From: a virus
Length of the DNA stretch: 20,797 nucleotides
IMG/VR virus record: IMGVR_UViG_3300022707_002587
Span: 1 to 20,797 of that record
Reading direction: 5' to 3' (one strand)
This document shows positions 11,489-20,439 of the stretch, in pieces. Each line of letters begins with the position of its first letter. Position 1 is the stretch's first letter. The position numbers and the translations under genes were made by a program. The notes below the pieces were generated by a model. That model was not told where the DNA came from, did no database searches, and was given only the letters and a program-made list of their open reading frames with translations.

Positions 11489-13300
11489 TTATTGGACCTC
11501 TGTATTATTTTCTAAAGTCGATACTACGGCACCTGTTGCGGCGGCACTTAGCAATCCTAATCTGTCAGCCTCAGCTCTTAATTGAGCGTCAATATTAAAT
11601 CTTTGTCTAGCTGTTTTGGCCGCGTTTCGTTTAATTAATAAATTTCTCATACTAGGCCTTTCGATTAACGCTTGAACTAGTCCAGGCCCTAAAGTTCGAG
11701 GATCAACAATATTTAACAGTCCAATTAAATTAACGCCAGTTGGAGGTAATACCCCTGCATCTTGGGCGCGCCTGGTCTGCTCTAATGCTTTCTTCAATAC
11801 AGCAATTCCCTTTCTTTGATCTTGATCGAAGAATTTAATCGTTTGGTTTCTTAGATTTGAAAGCTCTTTTATAAATAAATTAGGGTTTAAAGGTTGCCCA
11901 CCTCTAGTAGACTTTTCTAACACCCGTTGTAATATTCTTTGCCCTGCTGCCTGCTTTCCTGCATCGTCTAAATTATCAACTAGAAACTCCAAATCTGAAT
12001 TCTTTTTGCTAAATAACAGTTGATCAACTACTTCAGGTGTAGAGTCTCCTTTCCGTATTATATTCTTTGCACCTGTTTTATTACTACCTATTGCAAATTC
12101 AGTGAATGTTTTATCTGCATCATTCCATTTTTTTGCTAGTTCAGGACTCGCATTTTTGGCAAATTCCTGCATATCTTCTGACAGACTTTTGTAGAGTTGA
12201 GATAATAATCCCACATCACCAGAACCAGATACAGGTGCTTGATTCTTTGCTTTTTGTAATTTGGATCCTATCGATGTTCTAATGGTCTTAATATCATTAA
12301 ACGTCAATCCTTCTGGCACTTCTAAAAACGGGGTTAAATCATCGATAATCCCTTGGTCAGCTAAAGCGCCTAGCTTTTGTTGTCTGGTAAGTGCTTTTTG
12401 TGCGAATACTTTGGTTTTATTAATCACAACCTCGCCCAGTTTATCCAGTTGCCCAGAAGACTGTTCAAACAATACACCCGCCGCTCTTTTCTTAGCATTT
12501 ACACTATCTTTAACACTTTGTACTAATTTAGGTTCAAATCTCGCTGCTTCGTCAATGTCAAAGTTAGTAAACAACTGATCAATAGCTCGTACTCTTTCGG
12601 CTTGTTGGGCTGTTCTAACGGTTGGGGCTATTTCTTCACCTCTTGCCTGGAAAAACTTACCTGTTCGACTCTCAGGGGGGAAAACATCGGTGGTTATTTG
12701 TCGAATACCGGTTGCTTCTTCAGCGGTTCTCACATCGGCTAATGCAGCTCGCTCTGCTGTCGATACCGCTGGCCGTCTCGCTGCAGTTGTTACCGCTCTC
12801 CTTCCCGCTCCTGCGCCCACTATTTCAAGCAATCCTTCGGGTAAGGCTGTTGCTAAAGCGGCTAGTGCCGGACTTCCGGTTGCTTCAAATGCATCATCAC
12901 CTAAAAAGGTTTTCACTTTATCGAGCTTTTCCACGAGCGGCTGCAGGGCTTCTCCAATGGGTTGAACAGCTAATTGACCTTCTGCTGTTCTGGGTTGAAA
13001 GGTTAAAAATTCCCTCACAGCTTCAACATTTCGAGCGCCTATTCCTTCCTCCGCAAATGGATTAGCCGCCCCTGCTAGGCCTAAAATTCCTGCGATTGGT
13101 TCAGCAATAATGGCAGACCCTAACCCTAAAGCGCCCTCAACCCCTCCTACAACGGATTCTAAAAAACTAGGCTCTGGCTGAACAGGTTGCAAAGCTTGTT
13201 GAGGCTCTTGCCTTCTCGCAATCTCGGCTTGTATTTGATCAGGCGTGACACCTTGTTGGCGTCTCGCTAGTTCTGCTTGTAGTTCTTGAGGTGTTGCCAT
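11489..13300 (-). CDS. ejection (internal virion) protein, gp16-like (603 aa)
   Basis: Large Ala/Gln/Arg-rich virion protein. It starts with two copies of an amphipathic motif (PQELQAELARRQQG / PDQIQAEIARRQE), then a hydrophobic helical region (about 48-80, VVGGVEGALGLGSAIIAEPIAGILGLAG) that could insert in a membrane, a second hydrophobic helix near 145-165, and a long coiled-coil part. By position (third of three such genes, before the tailspike) it corresponds to P22 gp16, which is ejected with the DNA and helps it cross the inner membrane. Family match is by context and composition, not a diagnostic motif. Stop and start with the previous gene overlap as TAATG. Confidence 0.75.
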   Translation of the reverse strand: MATPQELQAELARRQQGVTPDQIQAEIARRQEPQQALQPVQPEPSFLESVVGGVEGALGLGSAIIAEPIAGILGLAGAANPFAEEGIGARNVEAVREFLTFQPRTAEGQLAVQPIGEALQPLVEKLDKVKTFLGDDAFEATGSPALAALATALPEGLLEIVGAGAGRRAVTTAARRPAVSTAERAALADVRTAEEATGIRQITTDVFPPESRTGKFFQARGEEIAPTVRTAQQAERVRAIDQLFTNFDIDEAARFEPKLVQSVKDSVNAKKRAAGVLFEQSSGQLDKLGEVVINKTKVFAQKALTRQQKLGALADQGIIDDLTPFLEVPEGLTFNDIKTIRTSIGSKLQKAKNQAPVSGSGDVGLLSQLYKSLSEDMQEFAKNASPELAKKWNDADKTFTEFAIGSNKTGAKNIIRKGDSTPEVVDQLLFSKKNSDLEFLVDNLDDAGKQAAGQRILQRVLEKSTRGGQPLNPNLFIKELSNLRNQTIKFFDQDQRKGIAVLKKALEQTRRAQDAGVLPPTGVNLIGLLNIVDPRTLGPGLVQALIERPSMRNLLIKRNAAKTARQRFNIDAQLRAEADRLGLLSAAATGAVVSTLENNTEVQ

Positions 13301-14508
13301 TATTGACCACTCAGTCGTTGTAATTCTTCAGTAGATAGTTGCTGTAATTGCTCAATGGTTAAATCTTCTAACCTTATTGCTTGTGGTGCTTGGGCCGGTT
13401 GTTTTCTCAGTAGAGCATTCGACTCATTTAAAAGCCCTTTCAATCTTGCATTGTTTCGTTCAATATCTTGGCGTTGTTTTCTTAGTCGCCTTAATCCTGC
13501 AACAGAATTTTGCTCAATACTTGCACCGGCTCTGAATGCTGTCGCGAGCTCTCTTTCAGAAGTAGCGCCTTTAAAGTTAGCCAATCGATCCACCCCTAAT
13601 CGAGCTAAAATACTTTCTAACTCTTGGGTATCATCCGCTAAAGCGGGAAATCTTCCTGCAATTGGGCCTGAAATCGTGCCTGGGGCTGTTTCCCATATTT
13701 CAATAGCGCGATCAATATCAGTTAAGACATTTTGCGATTCTGATATATCTTGAGAAAACCGCTCTCTATTCCTGGATAAAAATTCAACCTTTTGTTGCTC
13801 AGGAATTGCGGCGGTTTGCTCTATCAACTTATTTCTGGTGGTGATGGTCGCTCTTTCTCCTGCACCAACCGTTCTAATCTCTTCTAATCCGCCTGCAATT
13901 TCTAGTCTTTCTGCCACGCCTGCGCGTTTACTTTCCGCGCCTATTAGTTGAGCAAATTGTTGTTTGACTCTTCTTTCTTCCGGCGTTCCTTCTGGCAGCG
14001 CTTGAAGTTGCTGAAATTCTATTTGTCTTGGCGTTTGTTGAGCTTGTCTACCCAACAATCCTTGACTCTGCGCTAGTTGAAAGGCTTGCTCGGCTCTCTC
14101 TGTAGCGAGTAATTGATCTTGAGCATCACCTGATTCAAGTAAGTTAATAAATTCTTGTGTTTCAGTGGTATCGAGTTGGATGCCTGGGTTATCTGCAATC
14201 GTTTGCTGCATTCTGGTTAATCGTGATTTAGCCTGACTCAATGCTTCTTGTGGATTATCGGATCGTAAAGACGGCAAAACGCCGGCGGCAAAGTTTCCCA
14301 ATGAGGTTAATCGGCTTTTTTCTCTATCGGATAAGACTCGTTGTTGAGTTTGTTGGGCTTGAGCTTGCAATAATTGCTGTCTTAACGGTTGCAATTCTGC
14401 TTGCTGCTGTTGCTGTTGTTGCAGACCAATATTGGTTAAAAGAGTGTTAAAGGTTTGGCCCACATCTGGAGCAACTGCTGCAAGTGCTATTCTGGGATCT
14501 AATGCCAT
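13300..14508 (-). CDS. ejection (internal virion) protein, gp20-like (402 aa)
   Basis: Gln/Ala/Arg-rich, almost entirely alpha-helical, with a poly-Gln run (residues 31-37) and several coiled-coil stretches (QPLRQQLLQAQAQQTQQR; RRLRKQRQDIERNNARLKGL). Ends with IRLEDLTIEQLQQLSTEELQRL. Position and composition correspond to P22 gp20, one of three ejected proteins that form the DNA conduit through the envelope. Ribosome binding site GGAGGG overlaps the end of the upstream gene. Confidence 0.75.
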   Translation of the reverse strand: MALDPRIALAAVAPDVGQTFNTLLTNIGLQQQQQQQAELQPLRQQLLQAQAQQTQQRVLSDREKSRLTSLGNFAAGVLPSLRSDNPQEALSQAKSRLTRMQQTIADNPGIQLDTTETQEFINLLESGDAQDQLLATERAEQAFQLAQSQGLLGRQAQQTPRQIEFQQLQALPEGTPEERRVKQQFAQLIGAESKRAGVAERLEIAGGLEEIRTVGAGERATITTRNKLIEQTAAIPEQQKVEFLSRNRERFSQDISESQNVLTDIDRAIEIWETAPGTISGPIAGRFPALADDTQELESILARLGVDRLANFKGATSERELATAFRAGASIEQNSVAGLRRLRKQRQDIERNNARLKGLLNESNALLRKQPAQAPQAIRLEDLTIEQLQQLSTEELQRLSGQ

Positions 14509-14510
14509 TA

Positions 14511-15101
14511 CTATGTCCCTCCGAAAATTTGTCCGCCAAGATTAAATAAGTTTTGCGCTCTTTGCGCTCTGGCGTTGGCTTGTCCGACTATGCCGCCTGC
14601 TTGAGCTGCCCCTATCCCTGTTTGAAGGTTGGCTACGTTAGAGCCTAAACCTTGCTCAATTCCTGCTTGTTGTCCTGCGATACCCGTACCAATACCTAAT
14701 TGGGCTAGAATGTCGCCTCTTTGCCGATCAATTAATGGTTGGGCAGATAATAAAACATTTTGAGAAAGTTGTTGTAGGGTGTCCCCTGCGCTTAATCGAC
14801 CACCAGATGCCGCTCCCGCCTGGGTTTGTTGATTAGCATTTTGTAAAGCGAGTTGAAATAAAGGATTATTTTGTAAGAAATCAAATTGAGCTTGCGGATC
14901 GCCCAAGAACCCCGCCTGCTCAAGTCCTTGCTGACCTACTGCGCCGAATGGAGACAAAAAACCTTGCGCTCTCGCTGCGGCTTCTCCAACCGTTCCAATC
15001 GCTTGTTCACCGGCTGCGGCTTGAACATCACCGCTACGCCTCGCGGCCCTTCCTGCTGTTGTGCCGATAAAATCTTGAACTAAATCTTTTATAAAACTCA
15101 T
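14511..15101 (-). CDS. ejection (internal virion) protein, gp7-like (196 aa)
   Basis: Ala/Gly/Gln-rich. The middle region has the pattern common to P22 gp7-type DNA-transfer proteins: FLSPFGAVGQQGLEQAGFL, QAQFDFLQNNPLFQLALQNANQ, GRLSAGDTLQQLSQNVLL, followed by GIAGQQAGIEQGLG repeats. P22 gp7 is ejected first and is thought to act at the outer membrane. ATGA overlap with the gp14-like gene. Confidence 0.85.
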   Translation of the reverse strand: MSFIKDLVQDFIGTTAGRAARRSGDVQAAAGEQAIGTVGEAAARAQGFLSPFGAVGQQGLEQAGFLGDPQAQFDFLQNNPLFQLALQNANQQTQAGAASGGRLSAGDTLQQLSQNVLLSAQPLIDRQRGDILAQLGIGTGIAGQQAGIEQGLGSNVANLQTGIGAAQAGGIVGQANARAQRAQNLFNLGGQIFGGT

Positions 15102-15502
15102 AATAGCCTCATTAATACGGTATCAGTGGAGTCTTTGTTATTCGCGATGGAGTCAAAGCCTAACTTTTTAGCAAAATTAATTGCTCTTTTATATTTAAGT
15201 GGAACTTCTGCGTATACTTCACATTTTAGCATTGATAAGCATTGTTTAGCAAAAATCCTTGCATATCTTAATCTGTATTCGGGTAAAACATTTGGATGGA
15301 ACTTTAAACCATCCCTAAAACAATGAAAGCATGATACTGCAAATATACCATCTTCATAGCCACCAAGATAAATAACACCCTCTAATGGCGGCTCAAATTT
15401 CTTTGCGGTTAACCCACAATCCCCTGATATTCTAGGAAATATTTCCGGATGACACAAAATGCTTTTAATTTCTTCAATATCTTTTGTTTCTCTAATAATC
15501 AC
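15098..15502 (-). CDS. gp14-like virion assembly protein, GNAT-like fold (134 aa)
   Basis: The sequence (HPEIFPRISGDCG, GVIYLGGYEDGIFAVSCFHCF, FHPNVLPEYRLRYARIFAKQCL, EVYAEVPLKYKRAINFAKKLGFD) resembles DUF2824/P22 gp14, a GNAT-fold relative linked with P22 head assembly and found just before gp7. The acetyl-CoA loop (Q/RxxGxG/A) is not preserved, so it is unlikely to be an acetyltransferase. Start is GTG at 15502, overlapping the upstream stop as GTGA. Confidence 0.75.
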   Translation of the reverse strand: MIIRETKDIEEIKSILCHPEIFPRISGDCGLTAKKFEPPLEGVIYLGGYEDGIFAVSCFHCFRDGLKFHPNVLPEYRLRYARIFAKQCLSMLKCEVYAEVPLKYKRAINFAKKLGFDSIANNKDSTDTVLMRLL

Positions 15503-15843
15503 GGATCTATTTCGGTAACCGTTAGTTTCCCGTTCACTCGATCATTGTCAGCGACCTTTGCCTGCAATGTTCCGCCCGTTAATAGCGCTTGGCCGATTAA
15601 TCCAGGGGCTAAAAAGTTATCCTTTCCTCTAATCGTTCTTTCGGTTACGATTTCGTCCAATATAGTGCCGGCTCCCGATTGGATTAACCGGATAGTGATC
15701 GTTGTATTCGATGAAGAGTAATTATTAAACACAATCGCATCAATACCCGCCCTCGCTTTATCGGCTGGCACTGTATAAATAGTCTTAAACACGGTGGTTA
15801 AATCAAAGCCGGTTCCGATTGGTATTAAAGGATTACTAGCCAT
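15499..15843 (-). CDS. beta-rich virion-associated protein, unknown (114 aa)
   Basis: Almost wholly beta-strand (FDLTTVFKTIYTVPADKARAGI, TTITIRLIQSGAGTILDEIV, GTLQAKVADNDRVNGKLTVTEI). Pattern of a small beta-sandwich as found in virion decoration or tail-attached domains. It lies inside the morphogenesis operon between gp10-like and gp14-like genes, so a structural role is likely. TAATG overlap with the upstream gene. Confidence 0.7.
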   Translation of the reverse strand: MASNPLIPIGTGFDLTTVFKTIYTVPADKARAGIDAIVFNNYSSSNTTITIRLIQSGAGTILDEIVTERTIRGKDNFLAPGLIGQALLTGGTLQAKVADNDRVNGKLTVTEIDP

Positions 15844-16073
15844 TATTTAATCCGCTTTATAAATTCTTGAAATGATGCCTCTTTACCCATTTCTACATCT
15901 TCCAAATTAATCGTTACACTTTCATATCGTTGTTTTTTAATTCTATCTTCTTCGTATTTGACGTTTTTCTCCATAAAAATAGTTTTATCTTTTGGATTAA
16001 ATTGACACATATCAACCGATATATTTTCAGTATCCAATTTATCTAAATATTTATTAATAATACAAACATTCAT
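15843..16073 (-). CDS. small charged protein within the virion operon, unknown (76 aa)
   Basis: Starts MNVCIINKYLDKLDTENISV; rich in Lys, Glu and Asp, with FMEKNVKYEEDRIKKQRYESVTINL. Not recognised. I chose ATG 16073 for its ATGA overlap with the upstream stop; an ATG 12 bp further upstream is possible. Unlike its neighbours it lacks the Gly/Thr/Ser-rich look of virion proteins and may be a chaperone or a moron. Confidence 0.55.
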   Translation of the reverse strand: MNVCIINKYLDKLDTENISVDMCQFNPKDKTIFMEKNVKYEEDRIKKQRYESVTINLEDVEMGKEASFQEFIKRIK

Positions 16074-16423
16074 ACTGTATTCCACGCTATCTGGAGTTTT
16101 ACTTTGTCGTTTTTCCCGTCTCTAGTTTTAATCGCCTTATATGACACACTATAACCCTTATCGATTAATTCTTTTATCAAATCTTCAATAAGAATTTTAG
16201 AATCATCAGATTGAATTATTTCAACAGGACTTACCTTGCCATTAACATCCGCATCGAAATCTAGGGTTGTTTTATAAGTCCTTTCATCTAAATCAGTCCT
16301 AGTCGATTCGGTTGTTATTTTATTGTCAATAATAGTCATTGTCAGGCTGCTGAGGACGGCTCTAGTTTGTATTGCAGCTGCGTCGCTAGCTGTTTTTGCT
16401 GCCACTGCTGTCTGTAGTGTCAT
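16070..16423 (-). CDS. virion operon protein, unknown (117 aa)
   Basis: N-terminus MTLQTAVAAKTASDAAAIQTRA is a helix like those of trimeric or tail-associated proteins; the rest is beta-alpha-beta (KTTLDFDADVNGKVSPVEI, KILIEDLIKELIDKGYSV, DKVKLQIAWNTV). The start at 16423 is supported by GGAGG 9 nt upstream and an ATGA overlap with the previous stop. Function unknown. Confidence 0.6.
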   Translation of the reverse strand: MTLQTAVAAKTASDAAAIQTRAVLSSLTMTIIDNKITTESTRTDLDERTYKTTLDFDADVNGKVSPVEIIQSDDSKILIEDLIKELIDKGYSVSYKAIKTRDGKNDKVKLQIAWNTV

Positions 16424-17883
16424 TGTAAATCCTCCAACCAACTAGCTAAAACTTGCATATCTGCTGCCGCGCCACTGGATACTCTGGCAGCAACGCTAAA
16501 TACTTGTCCTGGTAGTGCAATGAACTCCCTCAAATCTGTTGTATTAAATTCAATTGTTTCGGAAGATCCCGCAACTACAGTTTTTCCACCCAATAATCGA
16601 CCACCAATAACGGCAACGGAATCCGTAGCAAATTCCATAATTGAGTTCTCTTTGTCTACATAAGAGAAATCTAAATCGCCTCCGAATGTGGGATTGGCTA
16701 CGATTTCAAAAAACGCGCTTTTATTGGCTTGGGTTGATAGACTTGCTTGAGTCGGAATAACCGCTGCCCTATTTACTTTTCCCCCAAAATGAATTCTCGG
16801 CCTAAATGTAATAATATTAGTTAATGTCGCTCCAACAGCCAACTGTTCATTGTCTTCCGTTCTTGGTGGAGTGCTACGTTTAATTCGACCCTCAAGGAAA
16901 GCGCCAGCCGCATTGCCAGCCGTAGTAAGATCAATAGTACTACCTAGATTCTGAGATAACCATCCTAATCTAAATGTTTGATTCGTGACATTAGGAAGCG
17001 TGTTTTTATTAGCGTTTTTAATTTGATGAACTAAAACCATTAAACCGGTGTCATTATCTTGAACAAAAAAGCTAACCGATCCGAAATTAGATCCAACTTG
17101 TATTTTGTATGTATTCCCTGTCAATGGGTCGAGTATGTCTACGCCCGAACCACTCGTTCTTGGATCAACATTCCAGCTAGTCTGCGGTATAAAGTCGATT
17201 ATTGCCAAGACACCCGCCGTATCTTGTACCCATGCAGCTACTGCGGTACTACTAGAAAATGCAAATGCACCTTGAGGCCCTGCTAATAAAGATTGGGCCA
17301 CTACCTGATCGTCATTTGAGGTAAAATTATAGTTGGATACCTGTGCCTCTAGACTATTCGCTATTTCAAAAGCGTTATGCTGTATTGTGCCTGCTGTTAA
17401 TGGAACGCTAAATACTGTACCCGCTACAGTTATAGAAGCCGTTTCTCCCCCTGATGCTGGAGTTGTTATGGTAAGTTCTTGAGATTCGCTCACCCCTCCA
17501 TGTGTTGCCGCAATCCCGAAAGCAGTGCCAAGGAAAGCAAATATATAAGAATTTTCAGCCGTTATAAGTCCTGCGGCTTGCTGGCTATCGGCTATTCCGG
17601 CTGAAAATACTGCGTCAAATTTAGCGATTATACCCTGACCCGGCCTTGTACTAACTTGAGCCAGGGTTAGGATACTTGCCAATCCCGTCGCTGATGTTCC
17701 AGTCTTACAAGTAAATAAATCATTGACTACTGTGGTTGTTCCTGACGCCGCCGAGTCTGTAACTGTTAAAGTTAGATCTAATAATCCATAAGTTGCATCA
17801 ATTTGAGCTTGAGATGTATCTTCCGATGATCTAGCTTCACCGTAAGCGGTTATAGAAGGCTCTTTTGTGACGTTATTACTCAA
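16420..17883 (-). CDS. large virion-like protein, unknown (487 aa), probable TTG start
   Basis: Gly/Ser/Thr-rich beta protein. It has VNDLFTCKTGTSATGLASIL, a segment with RPGQGIIAKFDAVF, SYIFAFLGTAFGIAATHGG, then ELTITTPASGGETASITVAGT, followed by QTSWNVDPRTSGSG and FRLGWLSQNLGS. From memory, similar proteins occur in large phages and other viruses, where they appear to be virion surface or fibre proteins; that is recall, not a search result. No ATG is available near the N-terminus. TTG at 17883 overlaps the previous TGA as TTGA and has GGAG 6 nt upstream; a TTG at 17895 is the alternative. Position (between gp10-like and gp14-like) suggests a tail or capsid-surface role. Confidence 0.7.
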   Translation of the reverse strand: MSNNVTKEPSITAYGEARSSEDTSQAQIDATYGLLDLTLTVTDSAASGTTTVVNDLFTCKTGTSATGLASILTLAQVSTRPGQGIIAKFDAVFSAGIADSQQAAGLITAENSYIFAFLGTAFGIAATHGGVSESQELTITTPASGGETASITVAGTVFSVPLTAGTIQHNAFEIANSLEAQVSNYNFTSNDDQVVAQSLLAGPQGAFAFSSSTAVAAWVQDTAGVLAIIDFIPQTSWNVDPRTSGSGVDILDPLTGNTYKIQVGSNFGSVSFFVQDNDTGLMVLVHQIKNANKNTLPNVTNQTFRLGWLSQNLGSTIDLTTAGNAAGAFLEGRIKRSTPPRTEDNEQLAVGATLTNIITFRPRIHFGGKVNRAAVIPTQASLSTQANKSAFFEIVANPTFGGDLDFSYVDKENSIMEFATDSVAVIGGRLLGGKTVVAGSSETIEFNTTDLREFIALPGQVFSVAARVSSGAAADMQVLASWLEDLQ

Positions 17884-18359
17884 ATTTGACTCCAATCGGT
17901 TCCATTAAAAACTAAATGCAAAGAAAAAAACTTAATATTAATTCTTTTATCGATAAATCCGTCAATTGTGCCGATCACATCGACAACCGCATCAGTCCGT
18001 TTAATATGAACCGTATCTTCTTCAATGGCTTTGGGGTCCAAAGTCACATTAATACTCGCTGTATTCTTACAAATAATGATTTGATTTCTAAATGTTGTGA
18101 AATCTGATGTAATGATCTCTACATCAAAAGCGATATCTTCTAAAGCGTCTATCTTAGCGATATTACTTGATACTCTGGAATTGGAACTTGTAATATTTTG
18201 GCCAGCATCATCAATAAAATCTTCACCCGCGCCGGTTCGATTCCATAATTGCAAATCAAATCTCGCTTGTTGTTGAAAATAGTTAATAACTTCAATCCCC
18301 ATATCAGACAATGCTTTAGGGAGTAAAATTTGTGGGGGTGGATTAACTTCTTGTCCCAT
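17880..18359 (-). CDS. tail/virion protein with C-terminal beta domain (159 aa)
   Basis: N-terminal region (PPPQILLPKALSDMGIEVINYFQQQARFDLQLWNRTGAGEDFI) is helical, a short coiled-coil segment follows (SRVSSNIAKIDALED), and the C-terminus is a beta domain typical of fibre tips (FRNQIIICKNTASINVTLDP, EDTVHIKRTDAVVDVIGTIDG, LVFNGTDWSQI). It occupies the slot of the P22 tail needle gp26, next to gp10, and its helix-then-tip layout is compatible, but there is no clear sequence match. TAATG overlap with the gp10-like gene. Confidence 0.65.
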   Translation of the reverse strand: MGQEVNPPPQILLPKALSDMGIEVINYFQQQARFDLQLWNRTGAGEDFIDDAGQNITSSNSRVSSNIAKIDALEDIAFDVEIITSDFTTFRNQIIICKNTASINVTLDPKAIEEDTVHIKRTDAVVDVIGTIDGFIDKRINIKFFSLHLVFNGTDWSQI

Positions 18360-19783
18360 TATCTTCCCGCCAATCTTAAGTCGATTGCAGCCGAATAAAT
18401 CTCATAAGGCACCGCATCACTAGTTGTAATTCGAAATATAAAATCGTAATCAGAAATTAAACTAAATAACTCAACTCTTAATTGCGTTTCACCTAATCGA
18501 CCTATTCTCACAAATCCTTCACTAAACCAGCTTTTCCCGCCGTCTCTTGAGATATCAATAATAATCTTTGGATTTTCGCCTTGACCGTCAATCAGTCCGA
18601 CACCCTTTTCCATAATGAATTCTAATCGAGACATTTCAACTCTTGAGCCTGGCGCATTTAATAGTGAGCCATTAACAGAACTGGTGATCCTTCGTCTTTG
18701 AATGATTTCCCCATTATTAGTAAAAGTATCGATATCTAATTCATATAAGTTACCGTTATTTGAATCAGCAACAAAATTTTTACCATAAACATTAATCAAA
18801 CTAGACCCTTGGTAAATGCCGTCATTCGTTCCTGACGACACCTCAAACCAGCCGTTTTTACCTAAAGATTCATTTAATACCCATGTTCTGTTGGCAGTGG
18901 GGAAGGATATTTGGTAAAAGTTCATGCCTTCGAATGTATAGGTATAAGCTATCGCGTCACTCGTCACATCATATCCAGCTATCGCGTGGCTAATGGCTGT
19001 AGTGGATATACGTTGCCTTTGACCTCCTATGGCTTGATAAATGGCTTTATCATCACCTAACCAATAAAGAAATTGATCGGTATTAGCAACCGAATCGAGA
19101 GCATCTAATCCAATCTCAAATATTTGTCCATCAATTCGAAATAACGGCGGGTTACCTGTGTCTCGATTCCAAAAGGGTTCAGTGGTTCTTACGCCAAACA
19201 TATAAACATTCTGTTTAAATGCATAAGCCCTGATTAATTTATCAGGTTTGCTTTCTGCTCCGGCCGCATCTAATCCGCTCGCTGTGGTTGGGTCGTTAAC
19301 AGCGGCCATAATAAATAGATTTGTGGTCGGATTGGTGTAAACGATCCGGCTATTAATAAATGTGTTAGCAATTGAGCCGACAATATTACTATCTGTGATC
19401 GGTAAAATATCGGTGCCAGCAAATACAAACTGCCCATCCAAACCTGTTATAATAAGGTTTTCACCATCATCATCAATAATCATTCGATTACTGCCTGGTA
19501 TGGTTCCTATTGATGTATGAACACCTGCTTCAGTAAAACTATACAATGTTGTTCCGACAATTCGAAACCCCACTTCGGCAAAGTTTCGCATACCCCTATC
19601 TGGTCCTGCTGATACTGATCCTTTAAACTTTAATCCTGGATAAGAATGTAAGACGAATTGATCTTTACCTTCTTCGACTACTTGATGGTAAAAGTTTCTG
19701 GTTTGTTGGGATGATAAAGGCCTGGACCGGCTTAAATAGCTTGGGCCTGTGGTGTTAAGCGGAATGTTCTTTTGAAAACTCAA
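18359..19783 (-). CDS. gp10-like tail/packaged-DNA stabilisation protein (474 aa)
   Basis: Length matches P22 gp10 (about 472 aa), the hub protein that closes the portal after packaging and anchors tailspikes. The sequence has the gp10 landmarks: NFYHQVVEEGKDQFVLHSYPGLK near the N-terminus, RGMRNFAEVGFRIVGTTLYSF, GENLIITGLDGQFVFAG, VYMFGVRTTEPFWNRDTGNPP, TWVLNESLGKNGWFEVSSGTNDG, and a C-terminal RLEFIMEKGVG / ISRDGGKSWF region. Fits a beta-propeller plus C-terminal domain. It follows the adaptor gene with an ATGA overlap, exactly as gp4-gp10 in P22-like genomes. Confidence 0.9.
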   Translation of the reverse strand: MSFQKNIPLNTTGPSYLSRSRPLSSQQTRNFYHQVVEEGKDQFVLHSYPGLKFKGSVSAGPDRGMRNFAEVGFRIVGTTLYSFTEAGVHTSIGTIPGSNRMIIDDDGENLIITGLDGQFVFAGTDILPITDSNIVGSIANTFINSRIVYTNPTTNLFIMAAVNDPTTASGLDAAGAESKPDKLIRAYAFKQNVYMFGVRTTEPFWNRDTGNPPLFRIDGQIFEIGLDALDSVANTDQFLYWLGDDKAIYQAIGGQRQRISTTAISHAIAGYDVTSDAIAYTYTFEGMNFYQISFPTANRTWVLNESLGKNGWFEVSSGTNDGIYQGSSLINVYGKNFVADSNNGNLYELDIDTFTNNGEIIQRRRITSSVNGSLLNAPGSRVEMSRLEFIMEKGVGLIDGQGENPKIIIDISRDGGKSWFSEGFVRIGRLGETQLRVELFSLISDYDFIFRITTSDAVPYEIYSAAIDLRLAGR

Positions 19784-20427
19784 GGGGTTGAACCTTCTAC
19801 TTTCATGACTGGTGCTGGTCCAAACCTCCCCCTTCTATCGGATTGATTGGCCCCTTGGATCGCACCCATGAATTTACGATCGTACTTGGCTTTGTTCTCG
19901 TCGTCGCCACTATGGGTGAATAACTGGGCCAATCCACCATATAAATAGATAGTTGGATGGTTGGTCAAGACAAAATTAGTGGGCGCTGCGGCTGTTAAAG
20001 CTGCATCTTTTGCGAAATACTGTATTTCAACGTCAAATATCTCATCAGGAACACGATCAAATTCAATCTGAATCCCTATGACCGTAAAGAAACAAGGTCT
20101 ACCTGTGACATCAAACCGCCTTAATTGATCGGGCGCTCGATATTCCAGAAAATCGGGACGGTTTAATACATCAAGCCTTGAGCTTCGCATCGACGCGTAA
20201 TCAGTGGGCAATGCAATAAATCGACTGGTCGTTGTTGTTGGGGTGGTGGAAGTCTTTTCTAGTTGCTTTAACTCTAACGGCTTGGCAACTATTCCTTCAA
20301 TTGGTGAAGGGTTGTACATTTCACACTCAGCTAATGCAATGAAGTCAGGCACCAGTAAATTAAGATCATTTCTGTGTGACCATGAAATAATCGAATCGGA
20401 TATCTCTGTAAAGTTTCCAAACGGCAT
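19780..20427 (-). CDS. head-tail adaptor, gp4 position (215 aa)
   Basis: Belongs by pattern to the podovirus/SU10-type adaptor family: an N-terminal DSIISWSHRNDLNLLVPDFIALAECEM helix pair, a beta domain (SRFIALPTDYASMRSSRLDVL), EYRAPDQLRRFDVTGRP, FTVIGIQIEFDRVPDEIFDVEIQYFAKDA, and a C-terminal helix (LYGGLAQLFTHSGDDENKAKYDRKFMGAIQGAN). Adaptors attach to the portal ring and receive the tail hub; the gene order adaptor-gp10 agrees. Longer than P22 gp4 (166 aa) and not of the same sequence family. Confidence 0.85.
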   Translation of the reverse strand: MPFGNFTEISDSIISWSHRNDLNLLVPDFIALAECEMYNPSPIEGIVAKPLELKQLEKTSTTPTTTTSRFIALPTDYASMRSSRLDVLNRPDFLEYRAPDQLRRFDVTGRPCFFTVIGIQIEFDRVPDEIFDVEIQYFAKDAALTAAAPTNFVLTNHPTIYLYGGLAQLFTHSGDDENKAKYDRKFMGAIQGANQSDRRGRFGPAPVMKVEGSTP

Positions 20428-20439
20428 GCTAGCACCTTA

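Noticed and set aside
12622-13065. Plus-strand 147-aa ORF inside the gp16-like gene
   Set aside because: It lies antisense within a long coding gene, has no ribosome binding site and a Leu/Arg-rich composition expected of a shadow frame.
15098-15502. Active acetyltransferase
   Set aside because: Fold-like similarity only; the acetyl-CoA binding loop motif is missing and the position matches P22 gp14.
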